Assembly: GCA_905221615.1 (NCBI GenBank)
Contig: CAJNDT010000001.1
Coordinates: 1-64,000 of the forward strand
Source: Symbiodinium sp. CCMP2592
Taxonomy: Eukaryota > Sar > Dinophyceae > Suessiales > Symbiodiniaceae
Direction: 5' to 3'
DNA length: 64,000 bases
The translations under genes were made by a program, and so were the position numbers. The notes beneath the pieces are model-generated. The model searched no databases. It saw only the letters and a program-made list of their open reading frames with translations, and was not told the origin of the DNA. This document shows, piece by piece, positions 1-8,335 of the stretch (position 1 is its first letter; each line of letters begins with the position of its first letter).

Positions 1-45
1 ACCGCCGAAACCCCTCCCACCAGCCCCTCAAACCCCTAAAAACAC

Positions 46-106
46 CAAACGGACAGTGCCAGAGACACTGGTTGGCTGAATTTGTGTCTCTGGCACTGTC
101 CGTTTG
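46..106. repeat. Foldback hairpin 1
   Basis: A perfect 23-nt inverted repeat (46-68 and 84-106) with a 15-nt loop. The arms read CAAACGGACAGTGCCAGAGA and onward, ending CAC. It is flanked by CCCTAAA-like sequence and resembles a solo MITE-type foldback. A diverged relative lies at 161-217. Confidence 0.85.
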
Positions 107-160
107 CACAAAAGCAACCAAACCTCTCCACCCAGCAAACCCTAAACCCCAAAAACACTA

Positions 161-217
161 AACAGACAGTGTCAGAGACACTAATTCACTCAACCAGTGT
201 CTTTGGCACTGTCCGGT
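161..217. repeat. Foldback hairpin 2, diverged copy
   Basis: Imperfect inverted repeat with arms at 161-182 and 196-217, clearly related to the hairpin at 46-106 (shared GACAGTG and CAGAGACAC cores). The two form a tandem pair marking the left edge of the GTCTGAC island. The arms have several mismatches, so this copy is older or less constrained. Confidence 0.75.
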
Positions 218-240
218 TGAAGCCTTAGACCCTCACGGCT

Positions 241-589
241 TTACTATCTGATACGACTCCAACCCCAACTCTTGTGTCCTCGGCCCATCCAGTGGAAATA
301 ACTTTGTTCTTCTTGAACAGCAAGCGGTCGTTGTCATACCTAAGATCATGCTGATTCTCTGTAATCTTCAGTACAATAACAATAATATTAAACTTTAACT
401 ATGCATAATTTTGGTTATTATCATTTATTAGTTTATTTAAATATTGTAAACTATGACAGACCCTGGTATTCGTTTATTTTGTAGTTCCAGTCGTATCATA
501 TGATTCATCAACGAAAACGTGATGTAAAGAAATCAAACTGACTCTAATTTAATTAATTAGTTATTACATATTATTTATTATTATTAATA
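241..589. other. AT-rich stretch without a gene
   Basis: No ORF of note. From about 361 the sequence is strongly AT-rich, with runs of ATTAATT and TTATTATTATT, and lacks both the GTCTGAC motif and telomere-like repeat. It could be the 3' flank or an intron of the minus-strand gene that begins at 1279. Confidence 0.5.
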
Positions 590-1279
590 TTAAAATGATA
601 TAATATGTGTAGTTGTCAAGCCCTCTGTGCCGTCGTTGTAATTGCAGTTGAAATGCAGAAGCTTGGCCAAAAGTCTGACGATGCGGGCATGGTCGTAAGA
701 CTTGTTATGTGCAGCCGGGAAGTTTTGGGTGTCTGACCGACTTGCAATCTCCGCTCTTCTGACGTACTCCTCTGCCTGGGCTCCTAAAGGCGTTCGCACC
801 ACCTCCACGGCCAATCGAATCTGGGCTGCTGTGGGAGCGTGCTCTGACCTGCAATTGTCAGCATTGTCCTCGCCACCGGGCCCGGGGTCTGACGATCCCT
901 GGGCGGCTTTCACAGCGGCCTGGTGGAAGTCCGTGCTCAGAGCATGTCTGGCAAGGTCAATCTTCTGAATCTTGCCGTTCGTGAATTTCTGACACTTTGT
1001 CCACGGAGAATCTCGAACAGGCTGATCCCATAATTTATAACCTCTACCCGACGGTGCTTGCCCACTGTCTGACCTGCAGCCAAAGTCGCGGCAATACTTG
1101 CAGCCCAAACCCCAAGGCTTGTCAGGGTCTGACTCGACCAACCAATCAAAAGCACGTGACCACTTCCGGCGGTGCTTGATGAAGAAGCAGCGGTTGCAGA
1201 TTTTGGTGGCTGCCCTGAGTGATCCGTGCTCTGACACGCACCGCCGCTGGTGATCGACATCGGGGCTGCGGGCCCTCAT
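590..1279 (-). CDS. Putative C2-H2 (BED/TTF-like) zinc-finger protein or exon
   Basis: A 229-codon ORF ending in a stop at 590. About 55 residues in there is a Trp followed by GCKYCRDFGC, and about 45 residues later the segment RHALSTDFHQAAVKAA. The order W...C-x2-C...H-x5-H is what BED or TTF-type zinc fingers of hAT-like transposases and related dinoflagellate families show; the assignment is an inference from residue spacing. The C-terminal third is not recognisable. An in-frame stop lies at 1307-1309, so the ATG at 1277-1279 is either the true start or close to a splice acceptor. Ten TCTGAC-type motifs fall in or beside it. It could be the last exon of a longer gene running from about 6964. 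Confidence 0.45.
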   Translation of the reverse strand: MRARSPDVDHQRRCVSEHGSLRAATKICNRCFFIKHRRKWSRAFDWLVESDPDKPWGLGCKYCRDFGCRSDSGQAPSGRGYKLWDQPVRDSPWTKCQKFTNGKIQKIDLARHALSTDFHQAAVKAAQGSSDPGPGGEDNADNCRSEHAPTAAQIRLAVEVVRTPLGAQAEEYVRRAEIASRSDTQNFPAAHNKSYDHARIVRLLAKLLHFNCNYNDGTEGLTTTHIISF

Positions 1280-2218
1280 GGTCTGACAGTCTTTAGCGTT
1301 AGTCAGCTAGCCTTACTTACTACTGCTTATACTGCACTGCTGCTGCTGGACTTCTGAGTTGGACACTATCTCTGACTAGCAAACTGCGCCTTTGAGCACG
1401 CATGGAGGGTGCCTACTGGATCCCAGTACGCACCCTCCACGCCTGCTCAAAGTCACACTGATTTACGAAGCAAGTAACCTGTCAAAGTAGTTAGTCGTAA
1501 GCAGTTACAGTAGTGTAAGTCTACAGTAGTAAGTCAAGTAGATTTGCGGCCTGCTTGTGTGCATGTATGTCTGACTGACGACGGCAGTGAAAACGACAAG
1601 GGAGTTGCACAGCAAGCGATGCCAAACAACAACCAACAACCGCCGCTGATTCAAGAACGAATCTGGGTACGGAACCATGCTGCATGCTCAAACGAGTCGA
1701 GGCCAACACCTGATTCATGCTGAAGCGCAACTGCTGTGACTCAGACTCCCAACTCGACTCACGTCGTCAGGAACTGAGCCATTGACCTGTCTGACCATCC
1801 GACCAATGTGGCTGGAGAAGGACGTCCCGACCTGAACATGCGCTGAACCTACTACTATAATAAAACTCACGCTTTGCATCGACGCTGAGCACAGAGCTGG
1901 TCGAGGTCACAAGTCTGACCACACCTGCTCATGTTAGTCGGAAGTGGTCTAACACTGTCTGACTGTCTTAGATAATTATATCATCACGTTCACACATTTT
2001 TCATTTCTGGGCTTATCTGACTCGGAAATGGTGGCACTCTGGCAAAGGATCTCCGAGTCTGACTCTTGACTTGAAGAGCCAGCGATAAAATTTGAGAGGA
2101 GCTCAAGCTTGGAGCTCAATTTCGGACAGCAGGACACGGCTGGATCAAAATAATATCATCGTCTAACGAGATTAGTATGCCTATGCAATGCAACTTAGAG
2201 GTCTGACTTTCATCTTAC
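1280..2218. other. Island sequence without a convincing gene
   Basis: Only a 69-codon minus ORF (1521-1730) is open, and it resembles no family I recognise. GTCTGAC motifs continue through the stretch (1281, 1370, 1569, 1789, 1913, 1957, 2015, 2057, 2201), so whatever the motif marks is not limited to long ORFs. A strong hairpin lies at 1390-1452. Confidence 0.5.
1390..1452. other. Long near-perfect stem-loop
   Basis: Arms at 1390-1412 and 1430-1452 pair with about two mismatches (CTTTGAGCAC.. with ..GCTCAAAG, and GGAGGGTGC with GCACCCTCC). An inner TACTGG/CCAGTA stem extends the helix almost to a four-base loop. It is the only strong foldback inside the GTCTGAC island and has the size of a short RNA hairpin precursor or a structured UTR element. 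Function unknown. Confidence 0.7.
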
Positions 2219-2467
2219 TCATTTGGTCCAGCCTTGTGACCAGCCGCCCTGCTGCTGGTTCCAGCCGCCCTGCTGCTTGTCCCAGCTGCCCTGCTGCTGC
2301 GACCAGCCGTCTGACTGCTGCCCTCCAGACTGGCCGTTGTTTGACGATTGCTGCCCCTGATGCCAGCCATCGTTCGTGTAGTCTGACTTCCACCAGCCAG
2401 ACCACTTCGACGAGTCGCCATTTTTCTGCCAGTTCTGATGGCTTTGAGTCTGACTCCAGCCCTGCAA
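2219..2467 (-). CDS. Trp/Gln/Gly-rich low-complexity exon
   Basis: An 82-codon minus-strand ORF made of degenerate repeats such as QQGSWDKQQGGWNQQQGGW with regularly spaced Trp. It probably encodes a disordered, low-complexity segment of a larger protein. The Trp-rich style is shared with the Ser/Trp tract of the ORF at 6182-6964, supporting a single gene or gene family across the island. Motif copies at 2309, 2381 and 2448 fall inside. AT-rich sequence (about 2490-2570) follows on the higher-coordinate side and could be an intron. No function can be named. Confidence 0.4.
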   Translation of the reverse strand: MQGWSQTQSHQNWQKNGDSSKWSGWWKSDYTNDGWHQGQQSSNNGQSGGQQSDGWSQQQGSWDKQQGGWNQQQGGWSQGWTK

Positions 2468-2985
2468 GGTTTCGCAAATGTGCCAGTATGCTATGATGTT
2501 ATTATAATCTATATTTAATATTAAATTTTTAAAATTGTTGGTATAATTACAGTTAATCGTTAAATCCGAAGAACAACAACAGAAACCGCTGCGGTTGTGT
2601 CAAGTCGCTTGGCCGTCTGACGAGCTTGCAGGCTGGCCTTGGGAGGGGTCTGACGACCCTGCAGGCGTGGCAGGTGGGCCCGGAGGCATCACAATGCCAG
2701 GTGCCAAGGTCCAGTCCTAAGCACACGTTTTCTGTCGAAGTGTCTGTGTTTGGCAGCTGCAAAGCCTAAGCTGTCAATGAAGAAATTTGACATTGAACCA
2801 AGGGTCTGTCTGACACTCGGCGTCCTTAAGCCTGCGAGGCCTGTACCAGTTCTTCACCATGTCTTTCGGGTAGTCCCACACTTGTGGGTGGCACCGCACT
2901 TAGATGCAACAAAGCAGTCAAGAATTTTGTCAAAAATTTGCTAAAGCAGCAGCACAACTGGCAAGCTGACATGCAGCCCAGCAGC
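2468..2985. other. Spacer or intron with short ORFs only
   Basis: An AT-rich part (2490-2570) is followed by GC-richer sequence with GTCTGAC at 2615, 2648 and 2808. ORFs of 60-70 codons overlap on both strands and none is convincing. Confidence 0.4.
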
Positions 2986-3264
2986 TCAGCAAATAATTTT
3001 TCTCGTGACCCCAAGATGCGATGACCATGTTGGGGTCTTGGTACATGTGGGCCTCGTCATACTGAAGCCATTGGCCTGGGTCTGGTAGACAATTGTAGCA
3101 AGCATGAACTTCTGTCTGACATGCGACGGCCTCAACTTGAGAATGTGATTGAATGACTCTGACAGACCCACTGCAGCCAAGTTACGTAAGAGTTTTATCG
3201 TCAGTTCTGACGCATAACCCTCACCCCTGGATCGGGATGCTGGGTGCATCATGATCGCAAGCAC
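2986..3264 (-). CDS. Candidate exon, unknown product
   Basis: A 92-codon minus ORF beginning LAIMMHPASRSRGEGYASE and continuing through a mixed hydrophobic/charged segment (ELTIKLLRNLAAVGLSES). Composition looks more like a folded protein than its neighbours. The segment 3265-3330 is AT-rich, consistent with an intron on its 5' side. Motif copies at 3114, 3157 and 3205 lie inside. No family recognised. Confidence 0.3.
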   Translation of the reverse strand: MLAIMMHPASRSRGEGYASELTIKLLRNLAAVGLSESFNHILKLRPSHVRQKFMLATIVYQTQANGFSMTRPTCTKTPTWSSHLGVTRKIIC

Positions 3265-3693
3265 AACCTTGGTAGCAACATGAATTCGAGTTCAACTTAA
3301 CTATTAATTAATTTATTACTGGTAACTTATACTTCTGTGAATGTCTGCGGCGAATTCAGAAGAGGCACAGCGTACGAGGTTGAATCGCACTCTAACCGTT
3401 GCAGTATGAAGTGCATGTGCGGAGACAGGTCGGCCACTTGGTCCATGATCTCAGTCGGTGTGTTGTCGTCTGTGTACAGCTAGACTCAGCTAGACATTGA
3501 TCTGACATGATTCACGACTCAATCTTTAATCCGAGCGACGAGACTGGTTATTTCGTCTGACTTCTCGGCCTTGGGCGCAATTGGCACCGGCACCTTGGGC
3601 ATTCTCCGCCAGCCTCAGACACTGAATCATGAAATTTGCGCACGAACAACACAACAGGCATTGATGAATTTCGTGAACTGAATCGAAGCAATC

Positions 3694-4662
3694 TCACACG
3701 AACAGGTGTAGCAATGCAACCAGGAAGCATTGTCCGACGAGATCGTGCATCAACTTGGACTCCTGTGGCTCCATTCGTGAGTCTAACGTCTTCTTGAGGA
3801 TCTGCTGCCACACGTCGATCTCTGACATGTCCATTTCATTGGTCGTGAGGACCGTCTTCGGGCCTGGCGGCATGTAGCGCTGGCCCTTCGGCTGTCTGGC
3901 CTTGCCAAAAAATCCTTTGCCGGGCCCTGTCGTCGAAGTCTGACTTCGAGATGGGGGACCTTTTCCCGGCGCTGCTTGGCTCGGTCCCGGCAACCATGGA
4001 GCCTGATCCGGAGCCGTCTGACTGGGATCCGGAGCCATCTGACTGGGATCCGGAGCCGTCTGACTGGGACCCGGAGCCGTCTGACTAGGTCCATCGTAGA
4101 ACTTCTGGTCGGCGCTGTCTGACTGCAACTGGGCCTGTTCAGGCACGACGGACAGTTTGGGCTCGCCACCCTGGTGGACAAAAGGATCCTGAGTCTGACC
4201 ACCGCTGTTCAAGTGGGGATAAAGGTGTGACCCGGAGCCAAAGCTGAAGTCTGACCTGGTCTCGTCCTCCGCGATAGGTGGGTCCAGTCGTCCGTCTGGC
4301 ATTATGGTCCTTGCGACGCCTCTGATGGGCTGAGTCGCTGCCCAGCAACCCGGTGCCCGGCTGGGACCATAAGAAACCGGACCAGCTGTCTCCGGGGCGG
4401 CCGTCTCTGTAGTCACAGTCTGACCATATGCTGCATCAGAAGCTGGAACTATCAGAGGTGTGGAAGCTGGAGTCGCAGTCTGACGAACATCAGAAGACCC
4501 TCCCAAAAACTCAGCAGCTGGACTGAGATTCTGCACTGGCACAGTCTGACATTCCGGCACCACTGTTTGCCAGGCCGACGACACAACACTGTAGCTATTG
4601 ACACTAGCTGTGTCTGACTCCACAGTGAAGGACTCCACCGTCATGGTGTCGATGTCTGTCAT
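3694..4662 (-). CDS. Pro/Ser/Gln/Thr-rich low-complexity protein
   Basis: The longest ORF of the island, 322 codons from ATG 4660-4662. The N-terminal 120 residues are Ser/Thr/Val-rich, the middle carries four tandem copies of a seven-residue PSQTAPD-type repeat, and the C-terminal part is more ordinary (IDVWQQILKKTLDSRMEPQ). About thirteen GTCTGAC-type motifs fall within it and are read as Gln-Thr or Ser-Asp/Glu, in two different frames, so the motif is not a peptide signature. No catalytic motif or membrane segment is visible. It may be one exon of a gene extending to 6964 and to lower coordinates. Confidence 0.5.
   Translation of the reverse strand: MTDIDTMTVESFTVESDTASVNSYSVVSSAWQTVVPECQTVPVQNLSPAAEFLGGSSDVRQTATPASTPLIVPASDAAYGQTVTTETAAPETAGPVSYGPSRAPGCWAATQPIRGVARTIMPDGRLDPPIAEDETRSDFSFGSGSHLYPHLNSGGQTQDPFVHQGGEPKLSVVPEQAQLQSDSADQKFYDGPSQTAPGPSQTAPDPSQMAPDPSQTAPDQAPWLPGPSQAAPGKGPPSRSQTSTTGPGKGFFGKARQPKGQRYMPPGPKTVLTTNEMDMSEIDVWQQILKKTLDSRMEPQESKLMHDLVGQCFLVALLHLFV
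4016..4085. repeat. 21-bp tandem repeat inside the ORF
   Basis: Three and a half units of GTCTGACTGGGATCCGGAGC plus one base, starting at 4016, 4037, 4058 and 4079. Each unit contains one GTCTGAC-type motif (one is ATCTGAC) and encodes PSQTAPD/G on the minus strand. Confidence 0.9.
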
Positions 4663-5388
4663 GGCTGGAAACCAACGGTCTGACTAGTCAAGACTCAGAC
4701 TCACATGGTCACAGCCTGAGGCCGTCCGACTCGCTCTGACCTACACTAAGTGTCTGTCTGATAGGCCCTAGCTGGCTTAGGCAATGCAGTGAGAACGTGG
4801 CCATTAAAAAGATCTGACACTGTGACACTGACGTTTTCAATCTTACTACTACGGTCCGGACCGCCATTAATAATAGGCCGTTGAACTTTGCTCAAAGGCC
4901 CTGAGTGAAAATCTGACTGCAGGCAGGTTTCATGGATTTGGCACACAAACTCTGACATCAAGAACTTGCAAGAGAAATAATATGCATCTCAATGTCCTGC
5001 CTCGTCCAGGCAGTCGACAGTGCCGCATGTACCAAAACACCTGGGCCACAGAGAATCAATCAAGCACTCACCAGCAACTCCGAACTCTGGCAGCAACACC
5101 AATGCCAAGGCCAAGGCAGCGATGTCTGACAATCTCGCCCCAACCTGCACGTGCACAATCAATGCTAACACGGCAAAGGTGCAGCTCGGTCACACAATCC
5201 GCAGTCACGGTCTGGCAATTTTACTTTGAATTGCTGTCTGAATGCCGTCAGTCTAACCGTAAGTGCTCTTGCAATCTTACGGGACGGGGACGTCTTCACT
5301 GTCTGACAAATGCTGCCAACAGTGTCTGACGTGACGAGTCTTGTCTGTCAGACTGCGACCCCAATTCCACGGCTTTGTGAACATCTAA
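4663..5388. other. Island spacer with a short hydrophobic ORF
   Basis: No long gene. A minus ORF at 4989-5171 contains a membrane-like run (AALALALVLLPEFG) followed by several Cys, and could be an exon; an overlapping plus ORF (4982-5329) is equally open. Motif copies continue at 4678, 4734, 4812, 4911, 4950, 5124, 5301 and 5324, with an inverted one at 5347. Confidence 0.35.
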
Positions 5389-5630
5389 CTAAGGCGAACG
5401 GCCAGGAGCGGCCTTCGCCGGAAAAGGCGCCTGCGCTTTCGTCTGACCTGGAGTCCCAACTGGCTGGGTAATGATCGGCGACGCAGCAGCTGGAGTCTGA
5501 CCTTCGGTCATCGTGCTTGCCGGCGTCACCAAGTGAGTCCCAGAACTCATGGTCTGACCAGGAGGCGGGGGCAGAGTCTGACTTGGCAAGGGCGGCGGCA
5601 GCGGGCTTGCCCGTGCGATGTTCTGACAGG
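5389..5630 (-). CDS. Pro-rich exon
   Basis: Minus-strand reading with PLPPPLPSQTLPPPPGQT followed by Thr/Pro/Ala-rich sequence and a stop near 5389. Each GTCTGAC motif (5441, 5495, 5552, 5576) is read as Gly/Ser-Gln-Thr. Disordered linker-like composition. AT-rich sequence at 5640-5820 on its 5' side looks like an intron. Confidence 0.4.
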
Positions 5631-5794
5631 GAAACGATTAAAGGATAATGGCGTTAAAGGCTTGTGAGTTCAACGGTTAATAACTAAAATCCAAAGTTTA
5701 TGCCAATGTCTATGTAGTCCTGCAATAGTCTTAAATCTAGTTCATATAAACCAAACTTAAAAACTTACGTTGCGGACCTATAATATATTATAAA

Positions 5795-6046
5795 TTATGA
5801 TAATAATCTATATTTTGGACTGTGGATCCCAGCCTGACCCGACAAGTACTCGCCAACCAGGGTGTTGTACTGCTGCTCTGACATGTTACCAGCACAGCGG
5901 CTCTGGGCCAGATGGGTCATCGCGAGAGAAACGCCCAACTTGTCTGACACCACCTGCTTCTCCTCGACCACCTGCAAATATTTGTCGGCAAGCCGTGCCT
6001 TAGATTGGCCGAGCATGACGAAACAAATAACCACGCTGACTGACAA
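5795..6046 (-). CDS. Candidate helical exon, unknown product
   Basis: Minus-strand segment with ARLADKYLQVVEEKQVVSDK and MSEQQYNTLVGEYLSGQAG, typical of a folded alpha-helical domain and unlike the low-complexity neighbours. It is bounded on both sides by AT-rich DNA (5640-5820 and 6060-6190) lacking the GTCTGAC motif, so it is probably an internal exon. Motif copies at 5876 and 5942 lie within the coding part. Confidence 0.45.
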   Translation of the reverse strand: MSVSVVICFVMLGQSKARLADKYLQVVEEKQVVSDKLGVSLAMTHLAQSRCAGNMSEQQYNTLVGEYLSGQAGIHSPKYRLLS

Positions 6047-6181
6047 ACGTACTGGTTTCTAAAACCAAACTGAATAATTAATTCAAAGCAACAGATTAAA
6101 CCATAACACTGTTTATAAGAAGTTTAATAAAAATAATAATCTGTTAATCAACTTAATTTATGATCACGCTGATTGACAATT

Positions 6182-6964
6182 TCATACCAAACTAAACTGA
6201 ATTGAAAATTCAAGCCTAGGAGCCAGGGCGTCTGACACTTGTGCGGCGTCTTCTTGCTGCCTCGGCTGCTCCCTTGGCTCCCTTTGCGCGCAGTCTGACC
6301 AAGACCAGGCCGACGCCGATGACCAGTCTGACGACCTCCACCAGGACGACGACGACCAGGACCAGTCCGACGATGAGGATTGCCACGACTGCCACTCCCG
6401 GTCCGCCCCGATCTCTGACGTCGTCTTGACCTTCCACCGTCTGTTCTGCTTCTTGTTCGGACCCGGGGCCTGGACCTTGTGGTCTGACGTCATCGGCTTG
6501 GCCTTTGGCGGGGTTGGCGTTGGTCCTGGTGAGTCTGACACCAGGTCCGCATGAATGCCCCTGGCCTTTGGATCTGACGCCGCTGCCTTCGATCCCGATG
6601 CCACGCTCTCTGACTTTGCCGCGGCCTTGAACGTCAGACGTGGCTCGATCACTGTCAGACGCTCTCTGGGGTTTTCCTCGAACGGTGACGACACCGGCGA
6701 GGTTGGCGTCATAGCCGGCTCAGTCGGAGTGTAATTCGTCTGACTGGGGCTCCTTGACCTCGACGGTGACCTTGTCGTCATCTTCGTCACCGGCGTCTGA
6801 CCAATGCCGTCCTTCGGCTCAGCGCCCGTCGGCTCTTCTGTCGTCTTACGAGCGCCCTCCTCCTCAGGCACCGGGGGGAGTGGCTGATTCCTCGTAGTCT
6901 GACGCTTGGTGTTGAAGTGCGGCATCCCTTTGAGCTCGGGCTTGCGCTGGCGCACCATGGCCAA
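6182..6964 (-). CDS. Ser/Pro/Arg and Ser/Trp-rich protein, 5' exon
   Basis: A 260-codon ORF from ATG 6962-6964 (MAMVRQRKPELKG). It opens with a basic, Pro-rich region, passes through an SR-like stretch (SPSRSRSPSQ) and a Ser/Thr/Pro linker, and ends in a Ser/Trp-rich tract (SDWSWSSSSWWRSSDWS). The last codons before the stop run into AT-rich DNA, and a GC-type donor is possible at CTCCTAG|GCTTGA, so the annotated stop may be intronic. About fourteen motif copies fall inside, two inverted. It could be the first exon of a gene continuing to lower coordinates. Function unknown; SR-like and Trp-rich tracts hint at RNA or protein interaction but prove nothing. Confidence 0.5.
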   Translation of the reverse strand: MAMVRQRKPELKGMPHFNTKRQTTRNQPLPPVPEEEGARKTTEEPTGAEPKDGIGQTPVTKMTTRSPSRSRSPSQTNYTPTEPAMTPTSPVSSPFEENPRERLTVIEPRLTFKAAAKSESVASGSKAAASDPKARGIHADLVSDSPGPTPTPPKAKPMTSDHKVQAPGPNKKQNRRWKVKTTSEIGADREWQSWQSSSSDWSWSSSSWWRSSDWSSASAWSWSDCAQREPREQPRQQEDAAQVSDALAPRLEFSIQFSLV

Positions 6965-7375
6965 AAATCTGTCTGACCACAGCTAGAGGACTCACTCAAA
7001 CCCACACGCAGTCAGACGAGTCATGAAATACCGATTGAAACTCCTGAATATCAATGATCAGAATCATAATCTGAAATCTAATCATCGCCGATGTCTTACA
7101 CTGAGACTGACTAGCTGATGGTCCGAACTGCCTGCAGTCAAGACGGTCAAAGGAGCTTGCAAGCAAGTCAATCAAACAGCACAGGCCGAAAGGTGCGTGC
7201 AAACGCCAGCCTCCACCTCCACGGCGCCATCACATCGTCGAGGAGACCAGCGATGTTGTCTGACCTTCGCGAATTTAAATTGAAATTATGCGAGAATGAG
7301 TCTGACTACCACTTAGGGTTTTAGTGGTTCAAGGTCTAGGGGTTAGGGTTTGGGGTTGGGCTTAGGGTTAAGGCG

Positions 7376-8262
7376 GGGCCAATGGCTCACCAGCAAAGCT
7401 GGGCCAATGGCTCACCCGACAGTGCCCAGAACAGCTGGGGCCAATGGCACACCCGATGGGGCCAGTGGCTACACCCAGCAACCCGGGGCCAAGGGCTCAC
7501 CCAGCACTGCTGGGGCCAATGGCTCACCCGGCGGACCGGGGCCAATGGCTCACCCAGAAAAGTTGGGGCCAATGGCTGACGCACGGGGCCAAGGGCTCAC
7601 CCAGTAAAGCTGGGGCCAGTGGCACACCCGAGCAGTGGTTGGGGCCATCGGCTCACCCAGCAAAGCTGGGGCCGATGGCACACCCAACACCGGGGCCAAT
7701 GGCTCACCCAGCAAAGCTGGGGCCAGTGGCACACCCGAGCACTGGTTGGGGCCATCGGCACACCCAGCAAAGCTGGGGCCGATGGCACACCCAACAGCGG
7801 GGCCAATGGCTCACCCAGCAAAGCTGGGGCCAATGGCACACCCAACCAGCGCCAATGGCTCGCCCAGCAAAGCTGGGGCCAACGGCACGGCAGCACGGGG
7901 CCATCGGCTCACCCAGCAGAACTGGGGCCAATGGCGCACCCGGCGCACCGGGCCAATGGCTCACCCAGCACTGCTGGGGCCAATGGCTCACGCGGCGGAC
8001 CGGGGCCAATGGCTCACCCAGCACTGCTGGGGCCAATGGCCCACCCGGCGGGGCCAATGGCTCGCCCAGCACTGCTGGGGCCAATGGCACACCCAAGTCA
8101 ATCAAAGATCCTGGGCCAATGGCTCACCCAGCTAAGCTGGGGCCAATGGCACACCAGGAACCGAGGCCAATGGCACGCCCAGCAAGGCTGGGGCCAATGG
8201 CTCACTCGGCAGGCTCGGGCCATGGCTCACCCAGCAAGCTGGGGCCATGGCTCACCGAGCTG
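7376..8262. repeat. GC-rich minisatellite, about 27-bp unit, hairpin in every unit
   Basis: About 33 degenerate units of GGGGCCAATGGCTCACCCAG plus CAAAGCT. Each unit contains an inverted repeat CCCAGC-AAA-GCTGGG, and variants change both arms together (CCCAGC-ACT-GCTGGG, CCCGG-CGGA-CCGGG). ORFs of up to 283 codons on both strands are by-products of the repeat and are not annotated. Short TTTAGGG-type tracts flank the array at 7,314-7,375 and 8,280-8,335. Confidence 0.9.
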
Positions 8263-8335
8263 CAAAACGACGCAAACGAGGGGTTTAGGGTTTAGGGGTT
8301 CAGGGGTTTAGGGTTTTAGGGCTTAGGGTTAGGGT

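Larger units (their letters stand above)
673..7306 (+). repeat. Swarm of about 71 dispersed GTCTGAC/TCTGAC motifs
   Basis: Reading by eye I found TCTGAC starting near 673, 731, 757, 842, 887, 987, 1067, 1127, 1229, 1281 and so on to 7300, about 71 copies, most preceded by G. The reverse complement (GTCAGAC) occurs only about four times (5347, 6633, 6654, 7011). Chance predicts one or two per strand in 6.7 kb. Spacing is irregular, 21 to about 300 bp, commonly 40-100. Flanks are not conserved, so this is not an ordinary tandem or interspersed repeat. Copies cluster in the GC-richer, ORF-bearing parts and are missing from the AT-rich spacers. On the transcribed minus strand the motif reads GTCAGAC. 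Confidence 0.9.

Noticed and set aside
673-7306. GTCTGAC as a bacterial DNA uptake sequence (Neisseria type contains CCGTCTGAA)
   Set aside because: Density is about ten times higher than bacterial uptake signals, the last bases differ, and the surrounding DNA is eukaryotic in every respect.
7376-8262. CRISPR array
   Set aside because: Units are contiguous and degenerate with no unique spacers; it is a minisatellite.
7444-8311. ORFs of 166-283 codons across the minisatellite on both strands
   Set aside because: Open frames follow from a 27-bp unit without stops; composition is pure repeat.
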